From the NCBI RefSeq assembly GCF_905475395.1, contig NC_058337.1:28234983-28298982 (forward strand): 64,000 bases of DNA, given 5' to 3'. This document shows, piece after piece, positions 25,945-37,458 of this stretch. Under the pieces are notes generated by a model that made no database searches, was not told where the DNA came from, and saw only the letters and a list, made by a program, of their open reading frames with translations. Both the position numbers and the translations under genes were made by a program. Numbering within the stretch: position 1 is the first letter of the stretch; each line of letters opens with the position of its first letter. The stretch is from Chrysoperla carnea. Its lineage: Eukaryota > Arthropoda > Insecta > Neuroptera > Chrysopidae.

Positions 25945-26210
25945 GCTACAAAATAGGGATCATTTGAACGTACATGAAGGGGGTCATTTTATCCATAACG
26001 ACATATTTGAATAACGTCATAAAAATTTACCTAAAATTTATTATAAACCTTTCAAAATGTGTTGTAATATTAATAAAAGTCGAACGATTAATTTGATCAC
26101 GTAGAAGCCATCTATCGATAAATATACTAGATTACTTTAATGGTTTACTTAAAACAACGAGGGATTATTTTACCCTGAGGGATCATAATGAGCACTTTCC
26201 CCTACCTAGA
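25945..26210 (-). repeat. Dispersed repeat copy (AATGATCCC family), reverse orientation
   Basis: Mirrors the copy at 12060-12620 with the blocks GGGATCATTT, ACGACATATTTGAATA, TTAATTTGATCACGTAGAAG and CCATCTATCGATAAATAT. Non-coding. The stretch from here to the GMP reductase promoter holds nothing else I recognise. Confidence 0.55.
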
Positions 26211-27055
26211 GAAATATCGTTTGGACTAATCATAAAAGCTGAATAATTTTTTTTCTATTGGCTAACTACACAAAATATCGATCAACTAGTCAAAATCTGT
26301 GACCATTTACGATCATTCGATACATTATCGTCAAATAAATATGTGTTCACTAAAAGTGCGTATACCGCCTTTAGAAAGTTAAAATTTGATGGATAACCAT
26401 GTAATTTAAAATCAAATTTTTATGAAAATTAAACCTCTTAATTTATAATTTTGAGTGGCTATTTTTCAATAACTATATCTCAACTCGAAGTCAACAAAAA
26501 TTCATCCTTATAAGCCAATATCGTTTGATGAATTTGAGGGAAAAAACACCTCCACTGCAAATAGCTGATCGATTACAACTATTTTTCTAATCCAAATTTT
26601 CACTTCTAGGAAACCGTTTTTAGATGTATCGATCTAATTTCTAACAGTGGATTTTTTAATCCTATTGCCTCACTTTAATATTATTACATCTAGTCGACAG
26701 GAAATTAGCCCCAACTTAAGTGCACATTTCAATATTTAAATTTATACATACTAAAATATTATATTATCTCACCCTGTATAAAAATAAAATACATGAACAT
26801 TTTACGTATAAACTATAAAGTGGGAAATGATTACAGACGTCTATACAGTCGAAAGAAATGTCGACTTGCATCAAGTAAATGCTATTGTATAAGTGTGATG
26901 ATGAGAAATTGAAAGTGCCTAGATTTTAATATAAAAAAATATTGGCATTGAAATTAAAAAATTATTTTTGGCAACGAAAATATACACAGTTTTATTTTTA
27001 AACTGATTATCAACATATCAAAAGAAAAACACAACGAAATTGAAAAAATTTTTTG

Positions 27056-27063
27056 TATATAAA
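27056..27063 (+). promoter_or_regulatory. TATA-box candidate of GMP reductase
   Basis: TATATAAA lies 97 bp upstream of the GMP reductase ATG, which would predict a start site near 27086-27090 and a 5' leader of about 70 nt. An arthropod-initiator-like TCAGTTG at 27116 is too far from it for standard spacing. The TATA call is by motif only. Confidence 0.4.
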
Positions 27064-27159
27064 CGTGAAAATACTGTGAAAAAACTTTTGTGAGTTTGAC
27101 CATTGCAGCCAGCAGTCAGTTGTGTGTTTTTAAGAAAATATTATTTCAACAATACAAAA

Positions 27160-30100
27160 ATGCCTAATATTGTAAATGAATTAAAATTAGATTTTAAGGA
27201 TGTATTATTACGACCAAAAAGATCCACCTTAAAAAGTCGTAGTGAGGTAAATAATTTTTTTTTTAAATATTAAATTATAAAATTTTAATCAAACAAATAT
27301 TTTTAGGTGAATTTAGAGCGAGAAATTACATTCAAAAATAGTAGAAGGACCTACAAAGGTATACCAATAATGGCCTCAAATATGGATACAATTGGAACAT
27401 TTGAAATGGCACGAGATTTATCTAAAGTAAATATAAACAAAATTCGATTTTGTAAATAAAACAAAATAACAATTTTTTTCCCATTTTAGCATGGTTTATT
27501 TACAACTGTCCATAAATACTATACGCCAGAACAATGGAAAACTTTTGCCGCACAAAATCCCGATTGTTTAAAAAATATTGCAGCTAGTGCCGGATCATCA
27601 CAGGGCGATTTTGAACGTCTAAGTGAAATATTAAAATCTGTACCAGAAATTACATTCATTTGTTTAGATGTAGCTAACGGTTATTCACAACATTTTGTGG
27701 AAATGGTTCGTAAAGTTCGAGCCGCATTTCCAACACATACGATTATTGTAAGTGCATAATTTCAACAAAATGGTAGGAACTTTGCAAAAAGAATAAAATT
27801 ACATTGTAACTTGATTTTTCGAATCACGAGTAGGGAGTAGGTTAGTTATCATATAATTTAGAATAGGTTTGAATAAGATTTAATCAGGATAATCCGAATT
27901 TTATTAGGAAGCTGAAGAAAAGCTACGCTGTAAAAGTTTAATGAAGGATAAAAATAATAAAGTGGCTCTGTTGATATACCTAATACTTCAGTATAAGACG
28001 ATAAAAAAAGACGAAATGACTAAATTTTGGGGTGCATAAATTTATGTTTAAATGACAACGTGAATGAATAGAGGGATGAATTCTAAACAAAAAATGCCAT
28101 CTAAACATATTTCGAAAAGTCAATACTTTTCGAGTTACTAGCGATTGAAATTTGCCGTTTCTCGTTGGAAAAATCACGCTTTTCATTAGTTTTTCTTATA
28201 TAACTAGAAAAATTGATGTCTTACGAAAAAAAGCTTTCTACAGAAAATGTAGCTTATAAAAAAAAATTAAAATTATTGCACTATTTTATTCGTAAATCCA
28301 TGAGTTTTTGTGCTGAATAAAAGATATACTAGCAACTTTCTTTTTCTTATGACTCCGATAATTTTCGTACAAATTATATATTTTATTTATGTCCTATGAT
28401 CCCGAGGAGGACGTAGGGCCTCCGTACAAATTACTTGACATTTTCAAGGTTTTTTGTAATACTTTAAAAAGTGTATGATATACCTACTTTTTCAAAAAAC
28501 GTCAAATTTTTCAGTTAGGTATTTGACGTTAAATACTCCAATAGTTGTTTCCGGCGAAAAGGCAGTTGTCTTCAACCAGTATCTAACAAATTGAACAAAT
28601 ATAGCAGCACAACGAATAAAATAGTACACTAATCCTTACTTTTTTTGATAAGCTACATTTTCTGTAGAAAGCTTTTTTTCGTAGGTTTGCAATTTTTTAA
28701 ATTATGCGAGAAAAACGTGATTTTTTAAGGGGAAACGGTGAGTTTCAATCGCCAATAAATCGGAAAGTATTGACTTTTCGGAGTATGCTTGTAAGACACT
28801 TTTTGTTTAAAATTCATCCCTTTATTCATTCCCGTTGTCATTTTTAACAGAAATTCCACTCCCAAGATGCACCATAATTCTCTCTCACTCGGCACATAAT
28901 TTTGTATCTTAGGGTCTTATGTACTTGCCGTCTAATTTTCAAGTCAATCGGTTCTATAGGAAATTTAGAGGTTTAACCATGGTATACTAGACTATAATAA
29001 ACGGGAGTAAAAACGGGAATAAGAATCAGACATTTTTTATTATGAAATTGATTAACCTATAGCATATTATATATTTTTAAATAAGTTTGTAATTTTTAGG
29101 CCGGAAATGTGGTGACTGGAGAAATGGTTGAAGAATTAATATTATCTGGAGCTGATATTATAAAAGTAGGAATTGGACCAGGATCAGTTTGTACAACTCG
29201 ATTGAAAACCGGAGTAGGTTATCCACAATTATCAGCCGTTTTAGAATGTGCAGATGCTGCACATGGATTACAAGGACATATTATATCCGATGGGGGTTGT
29301 ACGTGTCCGGGTGATATTGCTAAAGCATTCGCCGGAGGTGCTGATTTTGTTATGGCTGGTGGAATGTTTTCTGGACATGATCAATGTGCAGGCGATCTTA
29401 TTGAAAAGAATGGAAAGAAATATAAATTGTTCTATGGAATGTCCTCTCATGTAGCTATGGAAAAATATGCAGGTTAGTTCAGAAAGCGTCCACGGTGTGT
29501 CAAATATATTTGTAGAAGGTATTTCGTTAGCTAAGCTTGTATTCTCATTCCCGATACCCCTAAGAATGAGGAAATCCATGTTCGGGGTTTGCCAGAGTGC
29601 CCCTTTCACCCCGTACTATAAACATTTAAATGCTTGCTATTAACAAGCAAATGTCAATTTTTTGAATCAAGATACTTTAGGTTTTTTGAATCATTTTACA
29701 TCAAAAAGTCTTGCGTTTGAAAAATAATATAATTTAATGTTTATAAAAACAACAAAAAGTTTAGAAAAACATCATTTTCAAAGCCGAAAAGCGATGCTAA
29801 AACATTAATTTTTTGAGATTACCAAAATTTTAATAATCTTGAAGAATCCTTTAATAAAGTTCTGAAGAGTGATTACAGATTACTTTATTCTAAAACCTCA
29901 ATTTTTAAAGCTTAAAAAGATGTTATAATTCCCATAATAACAATGTGTACCTAAGGCAAAGATATTAAACATTTCTGGAAATTACGTATTTGAAGGATAA
30001 AAGAGGGTACCCGTTGCATAAGATATTATTTTCAATTTTTTTTATTTTTAAATTTTTTTTACAAAAATTGATAAATAGATTTTGTAGCTAGAGCGAAATA

Positions 30101-30875
30101 AATTTACTTTCTTTACATTATTGATCAAAGGTAACAACCATGCAATGATCTTACCATAACAAATCTACAGAGATTGATTCAGGACAAAATAATAACTTTC
30201 ATTTAGTCCCTGCGTTTGTTCAGCCAGAATGTGCGGGTAACCAGTTATTCCCATGCACAATTTAATGACTGACGATGTCGGGAATATTTGATACCTTGGT
30301 ACGCTGTTTCCAACCAATTTCATATTTTTGATAGGCTCCCACAACCAGTGTAATCACGGGTCCATTTTTTTCGGATCCAAAATTACCTTTTAGTTAATAA
30401 TTCTCTCTTGAATACTTTAACTAGAACGTATTATACAAAAATCACTGGCGAACATTGACGATATCGACATCTTGGCGTCATTTGACCTTCCTTTTGGATT
30501 TTTTGGACTCAATTCAATGAATACAAGTGCTCAAATGAATAAAACTAGCATTGCCAAATTTTGTTTTTATTACCTATCATTGTATATTTGCAAATTTGCC
30601 AAGAGAATCCCTAGTTTTACATATTGCAACATACGAAATATCCTAAAAATAACGAATTTATTTTATTTGTAGGTGGTGTAGCCGAATATAGATCGTCTGA
30701 AGGTAAAGTGGTTGAAGTACCTTATAAAGGGGATGTTGAATCGACAATTTTAGATATGTTAGGCGGTTTACGAAGTGCATGTACTTATGTAGGGGCTTCC
30801 AAATTAAAAGAACTTACCCGACGAGCAACATTTATTCGTTGCACACAACAATTAAACAATGTATATAGTACATAA
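27160..30875 (+). CDS. GMPR: GMP reductase
   Basis: Catalyses NADPH-dependent deamination of GMP to IMP and ammonia in cytosolic purine interconversion. Exons: 27160-27246, 27307-27426, 27490-27747, 29100-29472 and 30673-30875, 346 aa plus TAA, against 345 aa in mammals. All introns are GT-AG and frames join. It is an IMPDH/GMPR-type TIM barrel: [14 protein letters not shown] (start of barrel), HKYYTPEQW, then [11 protein letters not shown] with the catalytic cysteine at 186 and Thr188, numbered as in the human enzyme. The phosphate-binding [20 protein letters not shown] follows, then [16 protein letters not shown]. No CBS domains are present, which separates it from IMP dehydrogenase. The start follows CAAAA and a TATA box lies upstream. 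Introns 3 and 4 are long; intron 3 holds an inverted-repeat element and intron 4 (29473-30672) shows nothing recognisable. Confidence 0.96.
28029..28876. mobile_element. Long inverted-repeat element in GMP reductase intron
   Basis: Arms of about 230 bp (28029-28258 and 28648-28876) are inverted copies around a spacer of about 390 bp. Shared blocks include AAGCTTTCTACAGAAAATGT, ATGACAACGTGAATGAATA and GGGATGAATT. Non-coding. It could fold as one large hairpin in the pre-mRNA. Confidence 0.75.
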
Positions 30876-30926
30876 TTTTTATTTTTAAGTAGACAATTTT
30901 AATTTATTTAATATATTTTAGATACA

Positions 30927-30932
30927 AATAAA
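30927..30932 (+). promoter_or_regulatory. Poly(A) signal of GMP reductase
   Basis: AATAAA about 50 bp after the stop codon, in an AT-rich 3' region. Spacing is normal for a short 3' UTR. Confidence 0.55.
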
Positions 30933-30934
30933 TA

Positions 30935-33900
30935 GCTTTTTCAGAAGCTACTTACGATTCGCGCACAATTTCGTTTAATTTAAAAAAAAAAGACAGTATT
31001 TTATTTGTTTAAATAAATTTAATTTTTGATGAGAATTTTACTATTTTTAATCAAAAAATTTTTTAAATAGAATTAATATTCTAGGTGCTAAAAAAAATCA
31101 ATTATTGTTCGTATTCTCGTTAATCTCTCTCCAAAGAAGATTCTTAAAATAAAATTTAAAAAAATTTGCTTGAAATACAAATTAATTCAACAACCTATCT
31201 TAAGCTTTTCAAAAATTGTCAAATATTTCATAAATGCCAATCTGGAAAACTAAGTTTTCTGTATTCCGCCGAAAAAAAACGATTTGGGGTTCGATATAAA
31301 CGAGATTTTTAGTATAATTACGATAACTAAGATTGAAGAAGGGAGTAAAAAGGGGTATAAAAGAAAGATATTTTAATGTACTATCCATCACTTTTTTAGA
31401 AACTGTTCCTAAATATCAATAAAATTAGGGTAGCTTTGTACCAAAATTTGGTTCTAATTCGAAATTAAAAGAAAAAAACGAACAGATTGAAACCATAAAA
31501 GCTGGTTTTTCTCTACTCAAAAATTTCAAATATCAAACTAAAAATAATACTAAGAAGACTCAAGGCCCATATTAAAAAATAAAATGTTAAAGCTGAGAAG
31601 TTTACGAACAACAGTATTAACATGTAAAAAATATTTAAAATTCAAATAAAAGTGTTCTTATTTGAGACCGTTTTTATCTCAAGTTTTGTTTTCATCTGTA
31701 AATAAATGCGTCGAATTCCAAAGTATTTTTATGTAGAGGTCAAGTCTAAACTAGTATGACCTTCTCAATATCGAAACTTACCATTTACAGTCAGTTTTAG
31801 AAATTCACCAAAAAATAAAAAACAGGAAAGCGAAGAACACAGGTATGTTGCTTGTTTTAACAGCAGAGTCTGCCAATTTCGTAGTACCGTCTGAACAGGG
31901 TGTTTACTTTGAAATATACAATTTATAGACTTCCGAGTTACCGATAGTCAACTGTACGATAAATTAACTTCGTTAACTTCTAAATATTTATACATCTAAA
32001 GTGAAAGTTTTGGTACAAAGATTTCTTAATTTTCAAACTCGAAATATGCTTGTTGATAGTCCGAATCACCAAAATCAACAACCTATTAAATTTTAAAAAA
32101 ATATTTTAAATCTTAAGTCATTGTTAACGCCAACTAGGCACAATTGTTACTTTTGTTTTTTTAAATAAATACAAATCAATTAATATTAAAAATAAGTTTC
32201 TTATTATTCAAGAATATCTTACAAATTACTTTTTGATTTTCTGTTTTTAATAAAAAATTACAAATAGTGTTTTTTTGTTTTGTTTACAACTGTTTTTTTT
32301 TTCTTTAATTTTAGTTTTGTATTTATTGAAAATTTGCATATTTATTAAAACGTAATATGGATGATATTTAAATATGATTTCAAAAAGGTGATTAATTAAA
32401 TGGAAATTAATTTTTTGTCATATTATCAAAAACTTGGGTTTAAAACAATTAAAATAAAAATGTAAATTAACTCACTAAAATGAAACTTAATAATAAATAC
32501 ATAATTCATATAAAGAGACGTTCGTTCCGAAGCGATATTCCAATTTGGTTATTATAAATTAATAGTAAATTATACAATTAATGTGTTAAATTGTCAATTG
32601 CACAAGAGAGTGGAGTTAGAAGTACAAATAATATGAATACTTTTACCACTCGAGTGTATAAAAGACAATCCGCACGAGTTAGATTCGCTATTTTTCTTTA
32701 CGAATGCAGGATTAGCCCTGTCTTGCTGTCGGTTTTTCCAAGCAATGACAAATAGCTAAATTACCACCTTGAACTTTCTAACTAAGCTCGTAAATACCTA
32801 TTTGTCGCACGAAAAACAGTGCAGAAAGAGAGTACTTATCTTGTATGAATAAAGAAAAATGAATTTGATTTTACAATTTTAATATTAGCCTAAAGTACTG
32901 ATGAAAATGATGCTACACGTTGAATCCACTATTCGATCCATAATGTTTGTCATACTCTTGCGTTATTTGGAACAACGATATTTAAATCGAAAATTAGAAT
33001 GACATGCATGGTTTTATATTGATTATTATTTCTGATTATTCATATTTTACGTCTATTCAGAAAATCATTTTGCCATGCGGCAGTGCTTTTAAATAAAACT
33101 ACTACGATATTAGGCTTAAACTGAGTTTCAGCAGGCGTTGATTAGTTGGATTTTAAAAAAACCATGGTTTTTACAACAATAGTATTCAAATGTATGAATT
33201 AACAGCTGTCTCAAAATAGCCCAGTTTTTTAATGGTCTAATCATTCTAGTTTAAGAGCCAGTGGGCGGCATTGTAAAACCAGGGATTTTCCCGAGTGAGA
33301 CTCTTGTACCTATCATCCATGAAGTGGGATCTAGCTAAACCCGACGAGGCTGACCCAAGAGTTAACTAAATGCGACAGGTTTGCTAATTTAAGCAACTTC
33401 GTAAGTATTTTACAAAGACTGTCGTTTGGGAATTTTAATTTAGGCAATTATTATAATATAAAAATAACAATGGCAGACTATCGCATTGTGAAGGTCATGG
33501 CAGAATGAACAATAAAAATTAAATGAATTAGCAATAAGAATAAAAATGTCACTTCTCTTCTTTTTATTACCACCTCTGTGTCACAAAAATTACGCTGATT
33601 TACATAGAGTAATATACTAAAATGTGCGTTTTTTGTGACACAGAGATACATTAATGTTTATTATTGCCTTGTAATCGACCCATTTTCCCATAATCTATTT
33701 TAAGACAGTAAATCTATTAGTTTCTATGATAATATCAGTTTTCTAAGTGTAATCGTTTATAAAATTGCATGCATATTAACTAAATATAATAAAAAAAACT
33801 GCATACCATACGAGTATACAAGTATGATCTGACAGTAGGTAAGATATTTCTGTCCGGCGTGATAAATATAAGCTCTAGATACTCTACTAAACAGCATATA

Positions 33901-33999
33901 AAAAGTTAGCTTTTATAAATTGAAAATGACAGAGTCTGTCATGACCTTGATAAAGCGATTATCTTCAACCATTGTCATTATATTCTGTTTATATGAAAT
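30935..33999. other. Intergenic, no gene recognised
   Basis: AT-rich with no protein-like exon. There is a small hairpin at about 33574-33646, where CTCTGTGTCACAAAAA pairs with TTTTTGTGACACAGAG around a loop of about 40 bp. A GTATAAAAG box near 32657 and a GC-richer patch near 33280-33360 have no gene attached. Confidence 0.45.
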
Positions 34000-34430
34000 A
34001 TATGTCAAATGTATACTAATTTTAGTCCCAAGTTTGTAACGCTTAGAAATATTGATGGTACGAACAAAATTTTGATATAGGTGCCGCCTGTAACCTCAAT
34101 AACTCAAAAACGAAAAGAGTTTGAGTTCGTAAATGAACAACATAGCATAGATAAATTGCGCATTGAGTCCGTAAGGTGCATCTTGTAAACCGTTAGATAG
34201 AAGAAAATTTGGTGTCATTTTTTAAAAATTATAAAATATTAGTGTTAGTTTAAACGAAAACATTTTCTAGAAAATACTTTCGAAATTTTCGAAAACCAAA
34301 ACAAATTTCCGCCTTTGGCCATCGAATTGTATTGAGTTCTTAAACTTTTCTAATTTATTAAAAATGATGTAATCAATGACATTAAACACTTTCTATATAG
34401 AATATTTCAACAATTAACACAGTCAATTGT
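34000..34430 (+). repeat. Copy of dispersed repeat family R1
   Basis: Shows the family order: ATATATGTCAAATGTATACT, TTTAGTCCCAAGTTTGTAAC, ATATTGATGGTACGAACAAA, AACTCAAAAACGAAAAGAG, TGAGTCCGTAAGGTGCATCT. It ends with CAGTCAATTGTTTGTTTTCA, which is shared with the copy near 53440. Non-coding. Confidence 0.65.
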
Positions 34431-34449
34431 TTGTTTTCACTTGTTTTTA

Positions 34450-37335
34450 AATATAAAAATTCTCAAACGGCAGCCTCGATAAATACTTACGAAGTTGCTT
34501 AAATTTTCATTCCGGTCGCACTTGGTTAACTTTTAATTTTCCCAATAATAATTGGATTATCTCTCAGTGTTCAATTTGAATATTTTTAATCCCGAAAAGC
34601 TAGAGGTTGTTAATTTGATCCGCGCTCAAAGATACCTTTGTTCATCTATCATTGATGTTAAAATGTTAAAAATGAAGTCACTTTCGTTGGTGTAAAGGTA
34701 TAACTTTGCAGGAACAATTACTAACAATGGATAGATAGACGTTGGTTTACAAATAAAAAATATGCAAAGTTTAAAATTTTCACGGCGAAGAGTTTCAGAG
34801 AAAATTGCCTGTGACAAGGGCGGATGTACATACACCGAAAAAAGTGTTTCATTTTGCCAATTTTGGAACAGAAAATTCGATTTCTTAATTTTTGTTTATC
34901 TTCAATAAACACAAAATCAACCAATAAAATTTCATTCTCTTTTGCTAGTGCCAAAATATAGCGACAAATCAAATATAGCAAAGGACCGGTCAGTAATGGT
35001 TAGATCAAGTTTTCGTCAGATCTCATTTTTACACAATACAGCTATCTATTTACTATGGATTAAACGTTGGATGCGCTGTGTAGCAATTGGTTACCTATTA
35101 CGAACCAAAAATAAAGCAGATACAAAATGCCCCAGAAATAATTTCTTCTCTTTTAATTATCTACTGCAAGAAAATAATGAGAAGTAGAAGGAAACGGAAG
35201 TTATCATCCGATACGGTTCCTTAAAAAGTATTAAATTTCGTGAATACTCCCGAAAGCTCGCTGTATTCATCGAAAAGTATTTTTTAATGGGTGGTGCATT
35301 GGTTGATTAGCCGAATCTGCCACGTAACTATGCAATTTCCTCTTTTAGAAGAATAGTTATAAAGCAGAATTTCCAAAAATCATAGTTTTATGTACAATAA
35401 ACAATTAAACAAATACTTTTTTAATTATAAGGTTTCAAAAGATGTAATTATTTATGAGACATTGTATTTTAACATTCTCATTTTGAGTAATTCGAAATCT
35501 GTTTGAAAAATTCAGTTTGGATTATCTTTACATAATTTCTGTATAAAATACTAATTCCAGCGACAAAATTATTTACAAAAAAAAAAATATTTATTGAACA
35601 TCTGGTCATAAAAATTATAACCAAGCTAAACTTTTTCAACCATCTCAAAATATAAAAATAAAACGATTTAAAAAGAAAAAGTACATAATGATGCCAAAAA
35701 ATTAATTTTAAAAAAATAGTCAAAGAATCAAAAATTAAATCCTAAAGTCTATAAACAATATGAATAACCTTTCACGCATCACAAGAAATGGTGTATATCC
35801 CTTTAAGATTCGAAAGAAAATAAATTATACGAATTCTGATTTTATACACATTGAAATCCAAAAGTTTTTAAAATTTCACAGCAAAAAAACTTAATACGTA
35901 GGAATTATTTTGTATACCTTAAAAATTTTTAATTAATTTTTTTACCTTAATATTTACTTAGAATGAGCGTTCTATTTTTAAATAAAAAATAACCAGCATC
36001 ATAATTTGAGATACAAAATTAATAATACAAAAGCCCGTGGTAGTAAGCTTATTGACCAATCGTAACATTTCTAGTAAATTAAAAATAATTCTTTCCACAT
36101 GAATTTCAATTGCTACAACCATAAATTATACTTTCAGATTACTCACTCATTCAGACCGCCAGTTTTAAGCTGAGATAAGCACTTTGAGAGGTTTTTATGT
36201 TAGTTAGTGCTAAAAAAGTTTGTTCACCAATTATTTCAGGGCAAATAAAATAAGTTCAATAAAGGCTATCGAAGAAATAATTATAATTATTTGGGGTTTG
36301 CATCTCAGAATTCCAAAGCGGAAAAAATCGATATGAATTCTTGATCTCTTGATAACATCACATACGTTCGAATGGAAGAAAAAGAAATTGATGGATATAC
36401 TGAAGTAGTACCAAAGTTTATATGAAATACGTATATATCATCATTAGGAAAGTTCTCACAGCCAGCAGTTTCTGCAGAAGGCTGCACTTACAGCTTCTTC
36501 GAAAATAATTATTCTTAAATAAAAATGTACGTTTCTATACACACGTTAGTAAAACAATAAGTTTGATCACCTTCTGCATAATAAATCAAGTTTATTTTCC
36601 CCATAACGAAAGCAAAGACATATTGAAATCAATTAGCCTCGTTCATTTTACAACTGACTAAATCAAGTTGCTACGTTCTGAATGAATGAGCTATCATTTT
36701 TGTTACTTGATCGGTTGAAAGTAATCGAAATAACAGCCTAAATTGATGAAATTATTACATTCATATTTTCACTTATCATTTCCGAAGCCCGAGATCAGTG
36801 CTTTCTAAAATTTCATGTTTTATTCACTAGTGATTATATTTTTTTAGTACTTCAAATTCTGAATAGACCCAATCGAAATAACTATTTTCCGGATACCTAA
36901 AGTACTAGATTTACTTAGAATATTACAGATATGCTCAAATGAGAGGTCTAAACACCGCGGGCTCTTGAGATTATAAACTAAAAATCTTAGAACTATTAAA
37001 TAATAGTTCTAAAATTTTTTTTTTCGAAATTGTCGAATAACTTAAAAAGCAGACGAATTTAACTAATTCTAAACTATCAATAATAATAATTATTTAAACT
37101 ATAAGTATATACAAAAAAATTATAAAATTAATTAGGAAAAATAAATTTTAAGTCTTAACAAAATTGTAAACCAAAAAGGTAGGGAAATAATCAAACATAA
37201 ATATGCGCATTTTTTTTTACTTTCGAGTTATAACGCAACTGTTTATGGTATAACATAATCTTACCACCTTCATATACAATATTAGTAACGTAGCTTTCTT
37301 CCCCTAGAGTCCGATCAAATTCTTAACAAATTACA
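34450..37335. other. Intergenic, no gene recognised
   Basis: AT-rich on both sides, with only short frames lacking conserved protein character or consistent splice signals. No RNA gene recognised. It ends at the 3' end of PDS5. Confidence 0.45.
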
Positions 37336-37338
37336 AAT

Positions 37339-37344
37339 TTTATT
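37339..37344 (-). promoter_or_regulatory. Poly(A) signal candidate of PDS5
   Basis: On the minus strand this reads AATAAA, about 115 nt after the PDS5 stop codon. Confidence 0.45.
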
Positions 37345-37458
37345 AGATAGGGGAAAAATATGCCGTATCATTTGTCCTCCTAAACCATACTTTTGTCAAA
37401 CTCTCTGAAGTATAAATAAAAATCACAATTTAAATAGTGTTTTAACTGAATTCATCAT

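Noticed and set aside
29268-29609. 113-codon minus-strand ORF over GMP reductase exon 4
   Set aside because: Antisense shadow of a strongly conserved exon; no conserved features of its own.
32640-32860. Possible promoter and short exon (GTATAAAAG box, mixed-composition sequence)
   Set aside because: No open frame or splice signals connect to a gene; a TATA-like string is expected by chance in AT-rich DNA.
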